Made by a program: the position numbers and the translations under genes. The notes beneath the pieces were generated by a model. That model did not search any database and had not been told where the DNA came from. It worked only from the letters and a program-made list of their open reading frames with translations. From Flavobacteriales bacterium (GTDB lineage Bacteria > Bacteroidota > Bacteroidia > Flavobacteriales > Parvicellaceae): a DNA stretch of 11,150 nucleotides. Each line of letters opens with the position of its first letter. Positions within the stretch are counted from its first letter, which is position 1. The stretch is from assembly GCA_014239715.1 (NCBI GenBank), contig JAAZYJ010000352.1:1-11150 (forward strand), given 5' to 3'. This document shows, in pieces, positions 1-6,575 of this stretch.

Positions 1-61
1 CGCGGTTGGTCAAAGTAGAGTAATTCTCAAATTGTTGAACAACCTAATTGCCCGTGTGGGA

Positions 62-187
62 TTACATTTTTAGCAGCTCGATCATTTTGTTGATCTTCGG
101 TTCTAAATTCAAATATATCATATACACTCCGGGCTCAACACTTGGTAAATAACAAGCATTTACATTAACTTTGCTCTCTCTTATTCA
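62..187 (-). pseudogene. Possible remnant of a T9SS type A sorting-domain C-terminus
   Basis: Reading the minus strand, about 40 codons are open between a TGA near 187 and the TAA at 62-64. The tail contains LPSVEPGVYMIYL followed by a charged segment ending in ELLKM. A pattern of hydrophobic strand, 'GVY' turn, hydrophobic strand and basic/hydrophobic end is what C-terminal sorting domains of type IX secretion cargo look like in Bacteroidota. No start codon or upstream passenger domain is present: the reading frame is closed on its N-terminal side and the VOC gene begins at 216 on the other strand. I infer a leftover 3' end of a larger secreted-protein gene. It could equally be chance similarity over a short stretch. 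Confidence 0.3.
142..173 (+). promoter_or_regulatory. Bacteroidetes-type promoter for the VOC gene
   Basis: TAACTTTG at 166-173 matches the -7 consensus TAnnTTTG of the Bacteroidetes primary sigma factor exactly. A TTG at 142-144 lies 21 nt upstream, within the usual spacing for the -33 element. Transcription would begin a few bases after 173, giving a leader of roughly 35 nt before the ATG at 216. The match is seen directly; its use as a promoter is inferred. Confidence 0.6.
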
Positions 188-215
188 GAAGGAATAATGC
201 CGAAATTGAGATGAT

Positions 216-1289
216 ATGGGAAACAAATTGATATATGGCATTCAACAGATCGGTGTTGGGGTTGATGATGCCCGTAAAGCTTTTGAATGGTATGCAACCC
301 GATTAGGGTCTGATGTCCCGGTATTTGAAGACAACAATGTTGCGACTTATATGGCGCCATATATGGGTGGAACCCCACATAAGAAAAGAGCGATTCTTGC
401 GCTGAATTTGCAAGGTGGCAGCGGCTACGAGATCTGGCAATACCTTGATAGGACTCCTGCAAAACCTGAAAACCCAATTCAACTGGGAGATTTGGGGATC
501 AATTGTGCATTTGTCAAAACCAGGAACATTGATTCTACATACCAAAGATTACATACCCTGGGTGAGAAATTGGTTACAGATATAGTTCATGAGCCTGACG
601 GTAAGAGAAGCTTTTATATCAAAGATCCTTACGGGAACCTACTGAAGATCAAAGAGTCTGATTCTTGGTACACAGATAAAGGTGGAGATGTTGGTGGAAT
701 TTATGGCTGTTCGATCGGAGTAACTGACATCGATAAATCATTGAAGCTGTATTCGGATATTTTAGGGTATGACCAAGTGATCTATGATGAAACCGCAAGA
801 TTTAAAGACCTTCAAGGATTACTAAACGGTGAGTGTAAATTCAGAAGAACTCTACTCACCCATAAGGCTGAAAGGGTTGGTGGGTTAAGTAAATTATTCG
901 GACCAAGCCAGATCGAGCTGTTGCAATGTCTCGAAAACGAACCTAAAAAGATCTTTAAAGACAGGTATTGGGGAGATATCGGATTTATTCATCTGTGTTT
1001 TGATATACGCAACATGAAAGATCTCACTAAAGAATGTGAAGAAAAAGGATTCCCGTTCAAAGTGCTAAGTCCGGATTCATTTGATATGGGGGATGCCAAT
1101 GGTCATTGGGGCTATATCGAGGATTGCGACGGAACACTGATCGAATTTGTAGAAACGCATAAAATTCCGTTGATCAAACAACTTGGCTTTAGCATAGATC
1201 TAAAAAAAAGAGACCCACTAAAGCCTCTGCCAGGCTGGATGATAAAAGCCATGAGCCTAAAACGCGTAAAGAAGTTTCGTCAGGAGTAA
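216..1289 (+). CDS. Two-domain VOC (glyoxalase/bleomycin-resistance/dioxygenase fold) protein
   Basis: A 357-residue protein with two VOC modules in tandem, roughly residues 5-148 and 160-314, followed by a basic tail. Each module opens with the strand-helix signature (GIQQIGVGVDDA at 8-19; IYGCSIGVTDID at 162-173) and closes with an aspartate-glycine type turn (DPYGNLLKI, 137-145; DCDGTLIEF, 303-311). VOC proteins use paired beta-alpha-beta-beta-beta units to bind a metal and act as lyases, isomerases, dioxygenases or binding proteins. In module 2, H259 and E310 sit at plausible metal-ligand positions. In module 1 the residue where the usual Glu falls is K144, and the first-strand His is Q11, so that half is probably not a normal metal site. 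The substrate is unknown. The ATG at 216 is preferred to the out-of-frame ATG at 211. A promoter lies just upstream, and 177 bp separate this gene from the next, so it may be transcribed alone. Confidence 0.85.
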   Translation: MGNKLIYGIQQIGVGVDDARKAFEWYATRLGSDVPVFEDNNVATYMAPYMGGTPHKKRAILALNLQGGSGYEIWQYLDRTPAKPENPIQLGDLGINCAFVKTRNIDSTYQRLHTLGEKLVTDIVHEPDGKRSFYIKDPYGNLLKIKESDSWYTDKGGDVGGIYGCSIGVTDIDKSLKLYSDILGYDQVIYDETARFKDLQGLLNGECKFRRTLLTHKAERVGGLSKLFGPSQIELLQCLENEPKKIFKDRYWGDIGFIHLCFDIRNMKDLTKECEEKGFPFKVLSPDSFDMGDANGHWGYIEDCDGTLIEFVETHKIPLIKQLGFSIDLKKRDPLKPLPGWMIKAMSLKRVKKFRQE

Positions 1290-1346
1290 TACCTGTCACC
1301 GGCCACACTAGCAGACTAACGAAGTTTTACGTTATTCAAGACAAAG

Positions 1347-1361
1347 GCAGCAGGTAGCTGC
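1347..1361 (+). terminator. Small GC-rich hairpin after the VOC gene
   Basis: GCAGC (1347-1351) and GCTGC (1357-1361) form a perfect 5-bp stem around the loop AGGTA, about 60 bp after the VOC stop. It has no T-rich tail, so a terminator role is only a possibility. Confidence 0.25.
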
Positions 1362-1411
1362 GCATAACTGTCACACCGGAATATATTAATAAATTCACTT
1401 ACCTTTACCCA

Positions 1412-1455
1412 ACGACAATGCGCACACTATGTGCGACATACATAGTATTTGTCGT
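1412..1455 (+). promoter_or_regulatory. Nested inverted repeat in the leader of the membrane-protein gene
   Basis: The inner stem pairs ATGCGCAC (1418-1425) with GTGCGaCAT (1431-1439) around the loop ACTAT, with a single bulged A. The outer stem pairs ACGACA (1412-1417) with TGTCGT (1450-1455), leaving a 10-nt bulge at 1440-1449 on the 3' side. It ends 11 nt before the ATG at 1467. It could be an RNA structure controlling translation or a DNA operator. A strict TAnnTTTG box is not visible here; TAGTATTTG at 1443-1451 is one base too long. The pairing is seen; the function is inferred. Confidence 0.4.
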
Positions 1456-1466
1456 GATAAATAACC

Positions 1467-1895
1467 ATGAAACCGCTAATTAAAAATGTTTTGGCCATTA
1501 TTGCCGGATGGCTGAGTGGTAGTGTGATCAATATGGTACTCATCCAGGTTGGCCATTACTTAATCCCGATAGAAGGTGTTGATCCGAATGACATGGAAGC
1601 TCTAATGGCTGTCATGCCAACGTTAGATGCTGAGTATTTTCTATTCCCTTTTTTAGCACACGCTTTAGGCGCTCTGATTGGCGCAACCATTGCCGGATTG
1701 ATAGCAGCGACCCACAAAATGAAAATTTCATTGTGTATCGGTGTCCTATTCCTAATAGGAGGAATTGTCGTCAACTATATGGTGGGAGGACCAACTTGGT
1801 TCGTAGTCTTAGACATTGTTGTGGCCTATATTCCTATGGCATGGTTCGGTTGGAAATTATCCAAGATAAGTATCAAGAAAAACAGATTAAATTAA
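1467..1895 (+). CDS. Small four-helix integral membrane protein, function unknown
   Basis: A 142-residue hydrophobic protein with four predicted membrane segments at about residues 7-28, 56-81, 87-104 and 109-128. A longer polar stretch (about 33-55, with GVDPNDMEA) lies between the first two helices, and the C-terminus is lysine-rich (KISIKKNR) and probably cytoplasmic. Glycine- and alanine-rich helix faces (HALGALIGATIAG, 65-77) suggest tight helix packing. I recall similar uncharacterised proteins in Bacteroidota and Proteobacteria but no named family. There is no lipobox or catalytic motif. The gene lies 87 bp before the HDO gene on the same strand, so it could be the first gene of that operon, for example a membrane partner or exporter, but nothing in the sequence proves a link. 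The structured leader (1412-1455) suggests its own regulation. Confidence 0.75.
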   Translation: MKPLIKNVLAIIAGWLSGSVINMVLIQVGHYLIPIEGVDPNDMEALMAVMPTLDAEYFLFPFLAHALGALIGATIAGLIAATHKMKISLCIGVLFLIGGIVVNYMVGGPTWFVVLDIVVAYIPMAWFGWKLSKISIKKNRLN

Positions 1896-1982
1896 GTTAA
1901 CAAAAAACATATTCCCTACTACAAATAATCGCCATTGATACGAATGTCAGTTCGAAACATTGGCCAACATTAAAAATAACAT

Positions 1983-2744
1983 ATGCATCAAATTGAAAAA
2001 TTACTCCAGGAGGCGCTGGAGCACAAAGCCATAAACCACCCTTACCTACTAGCCCTAGAAAATGGCGAATTCACAGACACAAAAGCAGCATTAAAGGACT
2101 TTGCAGTCCAATACTCAGGTTATACCGAGTGGTTTCCCAAATACCTTACCGCAGCTATATCTAAAATGAACAATGCTGAGCATCGTTCCCATCTTATTGA
2201 TAATCTCAGTGAGGAAAGCGGACAATTGGATGAGGATGAGTTAAAGTTCTTAACCGAAATTGGAATACAGTCTGAATGGGTCAACGGAATTCCACATCCT
2301 GAACTGTTTAGAAGGTTTTGCCAATCAATAGACATTGAGTCAGACAATAGCCTTGACATAACTGTTGAAATATGGCGAGAATTATTTCTGAATGTTATGT
2401 ACAACGGATCAGCAGCAGAGGCTATTGGGGCTATCGGCCTAGGAACCGAAAGCGTGGTAAAACACATTTATAAATTCTTTACAAATGCAATTCAGAGTCA
2501 TACAGATCTGGATCGGGAAGACTATGTGTTTTTTGAACTTCATTCTGAAATTGACGATGAGCATGGCAAGATCATGATCCAAATTGCTGAAGATTTTCTA
2601 AATGAATCCTCGAACAACTATAATGAGCTTCGAAAAGGCATGCTGAAAGCACTAAATCTTAGAGTCCTCTTTTGGGACATGATGTATGAACGCGCAAAAA
2701 ATCTGAATTATGAAAGTCGAAGAGAATACCAAGAGGCTTTATAA
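1983..2744 (+). CDS. Heme-oxygenase-like diiron oxidase (HDO; iron-containing redox enzyme family)
   Basis: A 253-residue, mostly helical protein. The third core helix carries H187-x3-D191-x2-H194 (ELHSEIDDEHG), the hallmark of the HDO superfamily (CADD, UndA, SznF, BesC). Further likely iron ligands are E77 or E78 (NLSEESG), H105 (in PHPELFRRF) and E156 (in GLGTES). The spacings H105-E156 (51) and E156-H187 (31) agree well with CADD (54 and 32, from memory). Between the first Glu and H105 there is an extra stretch of about 20 residues (81-104) compared with CADD. HDO enzymes assemble a labile diiron centre that activates O2 for N-oxygenation, C-C cleavage or fatty-acid decarboxylation; the substrate here cannot be told. 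The TenA/PqqC fold is the alternative, but the full ligand set argues for a metal oxidase. The 3' end overlaps the methyltransferase gene by 35 bp, which suggests co-translation. Confidence 0.8.
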   Translation: MHQIEKLLQEALEHKAINHPYLLALENGEFTDTKAALKDFAVQYSGYTEWFPKYLTAAISKMNNAEHRSHLIDNLSEESGQLDEDELKFLTEIGIQSEWVNGIPHPELFRRFCQSIDIESDNSLDITVEIWRELFLNVMYNGSAAEAIGAIGLGTESVVKHIYKFFTNAIQSHTDLDREDYVFFELHSEIDDEHGKIMIQIAEDFLNESSNNYNELRKGMLKALNLRVLFWDMMYERAKNLNYESRREYQEAL

Positions 2745-3474
2745 TAACCAGGCCGATGACTGGAACCGTAAAGAGCCGGTGCTACTATCTGATTATTCAG
2801 CTCGTCCCTTTGTTCTGAATTTGTGTGAACCTATTGCAGGCCTGGATATTCTGGATCTTGGCTGCGGTGAAGGATATGTTGGTCGAGAGCTGATAAAACG
2901 AGGCGCTCGACAAGTAGATGGTATGGATATCTCAGAAAAAATGATAGAACACGCCATCTTGCAAAAGGATGAACAAAACATTGAAAATGCAAGCTATACG
3001 GTTCAGGACATTACAAGTTTGCAAATCGATGACCAAGAAGAATACGACCTTGTAATTGCCATGTTTCTCTTCAATTACCTGAATTTAGAAGAAACACAAT
3101 CAACAATGGAAAAAGTGTTCAAACTTTTGAAACCAAACGGACATTTTGTTTTTTCAGTTCCTCACCCACTTTTGGCATTTTTGAAGAAAGATAAATACCC
3201 TTTTTACTTTGAAGTTAAAGGAGGGTACTTCTCTGGCAGAAACTTGTTATTCCCGGGTGAAATATGGAGGCGCGACGGAAAACCAGTACACGTACAATGT
3301 GTTCACAAAACCGTTGAGGATTACTTCTCTTGCTTGAAAAATTCAAATTTCAAGTCTATGCCAGATGTTCATGAGCTGCGAATCAGCGAAGAGCATATAC
3401 AGCTCGACGAGTCATTTTTTAGGCCGCTTAAAGACCTGCCTCTTCATATGGCGTTTAAGATTCAAAAAACATGA
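2710..3474 (+). CDS. Class I SAM-dependent methyltransferase
   Basis: A 254-residue protein with a Rossmann methyltransferase core. Motif I is ILDLGCGEG (47-55), the acidic residue after strand 2 is D73 (GMDIS), motif II-like D100 precedes the adenine contact region, and the post-motif strand EYDLVIAMF lies at 111-119. LLKPNGHFVFSVPHP follows as motif III and strand 5. This is the UbiE/COQ5-like methyltransf_11 type, which transfers a methyl group from S-adenosylmethionine to C, N or O of small molecules; the acceptor is not predictable. The ATG at 2710 lies inside the end of the HDO gene (35-bp overlap) and the stop overlaps the oxygenase ATG as ATGA, so the three genes are very probably one translationally coupled unit. 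Starting at 2710 keeps the N-terminal segment (YNNQADDWN) that commonly precedes motif I in this family. Confidence 0.88.
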   Translation: MKVEENTKRLYNNQADDWNRKEPVLLSDYSARPFVLNLCEPIAGLDILDLGCGEGYVGRELIKRGARQVDGMDISEKMIEHAILQKDEQNIENASYTVQDITSLQIDDQEEYDLVIAMFLFNYLNLEETQSTMEKVFKLLKPNGHFVFSVPHPLLAFLKKDKYPFYFEVKGGYFSGRNLLFPGEIWRRDGKPVHVQCVHKTVEDYFSCLKNSNFKSMPDVHELRISEEHIQLDESFFRPLKDLPLHMAFKIQKT

Positions 3475-4406
3475 TCGAAACGACTGCTCTGGAAAAATTA
3501 AGCTGGAATGACAGAGTTCCTTCAACTGAAGATTTTGTGTTTCACATACCGGAAGATTGGATCACAAGTTGTCCTAATATTTTTCTTGATGACGGGAATA
3601 TTATACCTGAAGTACTTCAATCAAGATCCAACCAGCTATTCCTTAGTAAAGTTGCTCAATGGACACAATTACATCTAAACAAACTGGAAAGGTCACCTGG
3701 ATTGATCATATTCAAAGTGAATGCTTCCCACGTTGATGATGTGCAATTAAAATCACTCTATTACTTCATCACTAAAGGATTCGGAGAGCTAAACAATCGT
3801 TACGGAGAATTATTCGAAGTAAAGGACCGAAAACTTGATTACACCAAAGAGGCCATCCCCGTATCCAAAACCAAAGCATCAACCGGTTTCCATACCGACA
3901 GTACGGCTATGAAATACAATCCGGATATTGTTGGGTTGCTTTGTCTGTACCCGTCAAAAACAGGAGGCATATCCAAATTGGCTAATGCATCTGATCTGTA
4001 TAGGTGGATGCAAAAAAACCACCCTGACAGAGTCGACATATTGAAAGAAAAGATCATTCGAGATGTGATCACTCCCGGCCAGAACACCGACAAAAAGGCC
4101 ATTTTAAAAAATCGATTTCCCGTGTTCTGCGTAGATCAAGACTCCTTTCAATTCAGATATATGAGATATTGGATCATAACCGGACACGAACGTACACAAA
4201 CACAAATTGCCCCGGAATTAATTGCGGCACTAGACAACATCGACGAATATTTAAGCAATCCTGAAAACGTCTTGGACTATCGTTTAGATCGAGGAGACAT
4301 TATGCTGGTCAACAACCATTTCATCTGTCACAATAGAACGGCATACGAGGACACTCAGGACGGAGGGAAACAACGAACCATGATACGTGCCTGGATCAAT
4401 AAATAA
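3471..4406 (+). CDS. TauD/TfdA-type Fe(II)/2-oxoglutarate-dependent oxygenase
   Basis: A 311-residue protein with the facial-triad iron ligands H141-x-D143 (GFHTDS) and H287 (FICHNR), and a 2-oxoglutarate-binding Arg (R302 or R306 in QRTMIRAW), all in the normal order for the TauD/TfdA/clavaminate-synthase-like fold. GLLCLYPSKTGG (155-166) and DRGDIMLVNN (273-282) are further family signatures. Such enzymes hydroxylate, desaturate, epoxidise, cyclise or halogenate unactivated C-H positions; halogenases replace the Asp with Ala or Gly, so D143 argues against halogenation. The substrate is unknown, but being coupled by an ATGA overlap to a methyltransferase and behind an HDO suggests tailoring of an amino-acid-like metabolite. 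A decayed paralogue lies at 6837-7335. The next gene is convergent, so transcription probably ends soon after 4406. Confidence 0.88.
   Translation: MIETTALEKLSWNDRVPSTEDFVFHIPEDWITSCPNIFLDDGNIIPEVLQSRSNQLFLSKVAQWTQLHLNKLERSPGLIIFKVNASHVDDVQLKSLYYFITKGFGELNNRYGELFEVKDRKLDYTKEAIPVSKTKASTGFHTDSTAMKYNPDIVGLLCLYPSKTGGISKLANASDLYRWMQKNHPDRVDILKEKIIRDVITPGQNTDKKAILKNRFPVFCVDQDSFQFRYMRYWIITGHERTQTQIAPELIAALDNIDEYLSNPENVLDYRLDRGDIMLVNNHFICHNRTAYEDTQDGGKQRTMIRAWINK
3862..3977 (+). repeat. 8-bp direct repeat bounding the segment deleted in the paralogue
   Basis: TATCCAAA occurs at 3862-3869 and again at 3970-3977, exactly 108 bp apart, inside the intact oxygenase gene. The pseudogene copy has one TATCCAAA (7147-7154) with the left flank of the first repeat and the right flank of the second. 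This is what slippage or short-homology recombination would leave. Confidence 0.7.
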
Positions 4407-4464
4407 TACGGTGTCCATAAACGGAGTAAGTGAAAACAAGTTACATCCTTGTGCAGGCTAAGTA

Positions 4465-4489
4465 TTCCCAGTGTTGTTTACATTGGGAA
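4465..4489. terminator. Hairpin between convergent genes, possible bidirectional terminator
   Basis: TTCCCAGTG (4465-4473) pairs with CATTGGGAA (4481-4489) around a 7-nt loop, nine pairs including one G-U. It lies between the ends of the oxygenase gene (+, 4406) and the lipoprotein gene (-, 4533). No clear T tract follows on either strand, which lowers confidence. Confidence 0.4.
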
Positions 4490-4532
4490 ATATAGAAACA
4501 GAATATGATCCACTTACAGCCATTCTTGGAAT

Positions 4533-5132
4533 TTACGGTGTAATCAGGTTGAACTGATCGATCTCTGATTCTGACATAAAATGGATGTCATCTGCAGGTG
4601 CAGCATTTATAATGAAATAATACAACGCTTCTGCATCTGCTACTGGATAACCGCAAAACACATAGTGATCTATGTAAATCTGATGTGAAGAATGGCCAAC
4701 AGGATAATCAGTAGCTTCCCGATTGCCTGAACTCCAGGCATGGACCCCTATTTTTCCACCGGGCTCCCTAGTTCTAACAATTCCTGATAAAAATAAATCG
4801 ACCGCACCTGATTCAATTACACCATCGAATGGTAAATGCGTATTCATATTATGGTTTCGGAGTATTTTAGCTGCCTCAAAAAGAGATTCATCGTCTCTCG
4901 ACCCCGGGCATTCTCCAAACTTAACCATGCGTATGTTCGGATATTTTTCAATCACCTTCTGAAATTGTTTGCTTACGCGAGATCCCATGTCACCATTTAC
5001 GAATAATGTTGTGTCATTTTCAACATAAAAAGGACCGAAACGATCTTCATATCCCTTGTTACATCCACTTAGCGAAAGTGCAAACGCAGAAAATACTAAT
5101 AAACTGAATCTGAAACAAACATGTGCTTCCAT
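4533..5132 (-). CDS. Lipoprotein with ClpP/crotonase-like fold, putative serine hydrolase
   Basis: A 199-residue protein with a hydrophobic signal segment (about 9-22) and lipobox L21-S-G-C24, so it is probably a lipid-anchored envelope protein. The rest resembles a ClpP/crotonase-type domain: a strand-turn VNGDMGSR (45-52), a strand MVKFGECPGSRDDES (69-83) where such proteins have the oxyanion-loop region, then VIESGAVDLFLSGIVRT (105-121) and IGVHAW (128-133). S108 aligns with the catalytic Ser of ClpP-like proteases and H131 with the catalytic His. The third triad member is not clear. The C-terminal segment AAPADDIHFMSESEI (177-191) looks like a conserved family feature. The Cys/Ala residues that usually flank the catalytic Ser are replaced (E-S-G), so activity is uncertain. 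It lies 40 bp downstream of the SRPBCC gene on the same strand and may be the last gene of that unit. The n-region is poor in basic residues (only R8). Confidence 0.6.
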   Translation of the reverse strand: MEAHVCFRFSLLVFSAFALSLSGCNKGYEDRFGPFYVENDTTLFVNGDMGSRVSKQFQKVIEKYPNIRMVKFGECPGSRDDESLFEAAKILRNHNMNTHLPFDGVIESGAVDLFLSGIVRTREPGGKIGVHAWSSGNREATDYPVGHSSHQIYIDHYVFCGYPVADAEALYYFIINAAPADDIHFMSESEIDQFNLITP

Positions 5133-5172
5133 GTAGAGGGAAAATACGAGAACTTTTGGTAAGACTCAAACA

Positions 5173-5631
5173 TTACGCGAAAAGCTCGTCGATTTTAGTG
5201 AAACGATAATCGAATATCTGATTGAGATTTCGATCAATTAATACGTGGTTGGCCAATCTTCCAAATAGCCCAAAAGGAGGTTGATAGCTGACAATATCTA
5301 TCATTTTTGTCCCCTCCGAGTGCTCCTCAAGAATGTGTTCATGGTGCCACAGTTTGTACGGCCCGATCCGTTGCTCGTCTACAAAGTATTTTTGTTCATT
5401 AACATGAGTAATCTCTGTTACCCAAGTCATAGGTAAACCAAACAAGGGAGTTACTTTATAACCTATAATCATTCCCGTATAAATTTTGTTATTTTCAAGC
5501 TCAGTAGTGATCGAAAACCCCATGTAAGGAGGGGTAATGATTTGAAGGTTTAAAGGATCGGAGATAAAATCCCAAATTTCTGCTACCGGTCGTTTGACTA
5601 TTTGTTCTTTTTTAATTTGATATAGGGCCAT
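5173..5631 (-). CDS. SRPBCC (START/Bet v1-like) family protein
   Basis: A 152-residue single-domain protein. It opens with the usual strand-helix of the polyketide cyclase/dehydrase and lipid-transport superfamily (QIVKRPVAEIWDFISDPLNLQIITP, broken into strand 9-14 and helix 15-30). Several long beta strands follow (YTGMIIGYKV, TWVTEITHV, KMIDIVSYQPP), with a closing helix at about 130-150 (LIDRNLNQIFDYRFTKID). This helix-grip fold forms a deep pocket for hydrophobic ligands. No catalytic residues can be assigned. From memory, close relatives are sometimes labelled 'cell division inhibitor' and lie next to an SDR and photolyase genes; only the SDR is here. The start is 30 bp after the SDR stop on the same strand, consistent with one operon. 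Confidence 0.8.
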   Translation of the reverse strand: MALYQIKKEQIVKRPVAEIWDFISDPLNLQIITPPYMGFSITTELENNKIYTGMIIGYKVTPLFGLPMTWVTEITHVNEQKYFVDEQRIGPYKLWHHEHILEEHSEGTKMIDIVSYQPPFGLFGRLANHVLIDRNLNQIFDYRFTKIDELFA

Positions 5632-5661
5632 GTATAGTGATCTTAACTTATTATCAGTTGG

Positions 5662-6357
5662 TCAATCTATCGTTGAACGGCCTCCGTCCACATGCATTAT
5701 TTGTCCTGTTATCCATGACGAACTTTCTGTCAACAAAAAATAGGAAAGGGCTGCAATGTCTTGAGGCTGTCCAATGCGTTTTAGTGGATGACTTGTCGAT
5801 TGATGCTCCATCTTTTTATCAGAGTTTAAGAAGTTTTGAGATAAGGTGGATTTAGTAAGTGAAGGGGCAATGCAGTTTACCCTAATTTTGGGTGCCAACT
5901 CTGCTGATAATGACTTAGTAAGCCCCTCCAACGCTCCTTTTGAAGTAGAGACTACAGAATGAAAATCAAAACCACGTTGGACCGCTACTGTAGAGTAAAA
6001 TATTACCGAACCGTTTTCACTTGCCTTCAGCGGTTTCAGGGCATATTGTAACGACCTGATAGCACCTAATACCTGCAGTTCAAAATCTGTGCGATAAACA
6101 TCAAGCCCGGTTCGGTTGAATGGCTTCAGGTTTATTGCTCCCGGCAAATAGGCAAACCCATCCAGCTTATCCGGAAGAATGTCTGCAGTGATGTCATCCT
6201 CTAGTACGTTTAAATAAAATTTCACCAAACGCTCAGATTCAATGTCTATGCTTCTGGAAAAATAGGATGCGTATACAATTGATCCTGAAGCTAAAAGTTT
6301 TTGTATCAATTCGTTGCCTATAGCTGAGCTTCCTCCTATTACTAAATACTTTTTCAT
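5662..6357 (-). CDS. SDR-family protein with the catalytic Tyr replaced by Val
   Basis: A 231-residue Rossmann protein of the short-chain dehydrogenase/reductase family. The nucleotide-binding loop is GGSSAIG (8-14), and a catalytic-type Ser is present at S122 (IFYSTVAV). The Lys is present at K140 (STSKGALEGL), and the C-terminal part has the classic IRVNCIAPS (158-166) and WITGQIMHVDGG (215-226). In the YxxxK motif the Tyr position is V136; the codon reads GTC in the sequence. From memory, a subfamily found near photolyase genes has hydrophobic residues at this place, so this may be an inherited trait rather than a recent mutation. Without the Tyr, ordinary alcohol/ketone redox chemistry is doubtful; NAD(P) binding or another reaction is possible. 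Its ATG overlaps the stop of the upstream small membrane protein gene (ATGA, 6354-6357). Confidence 0.85.
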   Translation of the reverse strand: MKKYLVIGGSSAIGNELIQKLLASGSIVYASYFSRSIDIESERLVKFYLNVLEDDITADILPDKLDGFAYLPGAINLKPFNRTGLDVYRTDFELQVLGAIRSLQYALKPLKASENGSVIFYSTVAVQRGFDFHSVVSTSKGALEGLTKSLSAELAPKIRVNCIAPSLTKSTLSQNFLNSDKKMEHQSTSHPLKRIGQPQDIAALSYFLLTESSSWITGQIMHVDGGRSTID

Positions 6358-6575
6358 AGTCTAGTAAAGGACACCATACTTTTGCTCTCTAATTGATTTG
6401 TTGTTGAATAATTTAAGGCATCTAGCTCACCATCAACCTTTCGCAAAGTCTGGCGACTGACTTGAGTTTCTTCTTTCTTTTGAATTTGATGCTGCTTCCA
6501 GATCATTCGTAACAGAAAAAACAAGTAGCTCAAAAAAATAAAAGTTCCTATTATAAAAAGAATCGTATTGCTCAT
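6354..6575 (-). CDS. Small single-pass membrane protein
   Basis: A 73-residue protein with one hydrophobic helix at about residues 4-24 (NTILFIIGTFIFLSYLFFLL) followed by a basic patch (RMIWKQHQIQKK) and a polar, probably cytoplasmic, tail. The positive-inside rule predicts the N-terminus outside. No family is recognised. It overlaps its upstream neighbour by ATGA at 6572-6575 and the SDR by ATGA at 6354-6357, so it is tightly coupled to both, which supports it being real despite its size. Confidence 0.65.
   Translation of the reverse strand: MSNTILFIIGTFIFLSYLFFLLRMIWKQHQIQKKEETQVSRQTLRKVDGELDALNYSTTNQLESKSMVSFTRL

Noticed and set aside
1291..1380. Imperfect repeated motif (ACCTGTCACCGG at 1291 and AACTGTCACACCGG at 1366) with a GCATAAC at 1362, suggestive of an integron attC site
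   Set aside because: No matching GTTRRRY partner box occurs at the right distance on either strand, the hairpin arms are too short, and no integrase or cassette structure is seen.
1896..1982. Short precursor peptide gene ahead of the HDO/methyltransferase/oxygenase unit (RiPP-like pathway)
   Set aside because: No plausible small ORF with leader-like sequence exists in the gap, and no peptide-recognition domain is seen in the three enzymes.
3471..4406. 2OG oxygenase as a radical halogenase
   Set aside because: Halogenases of this fold replace the iron-binding Asp with Gly or Ala; here H141-T-D143 is intact.
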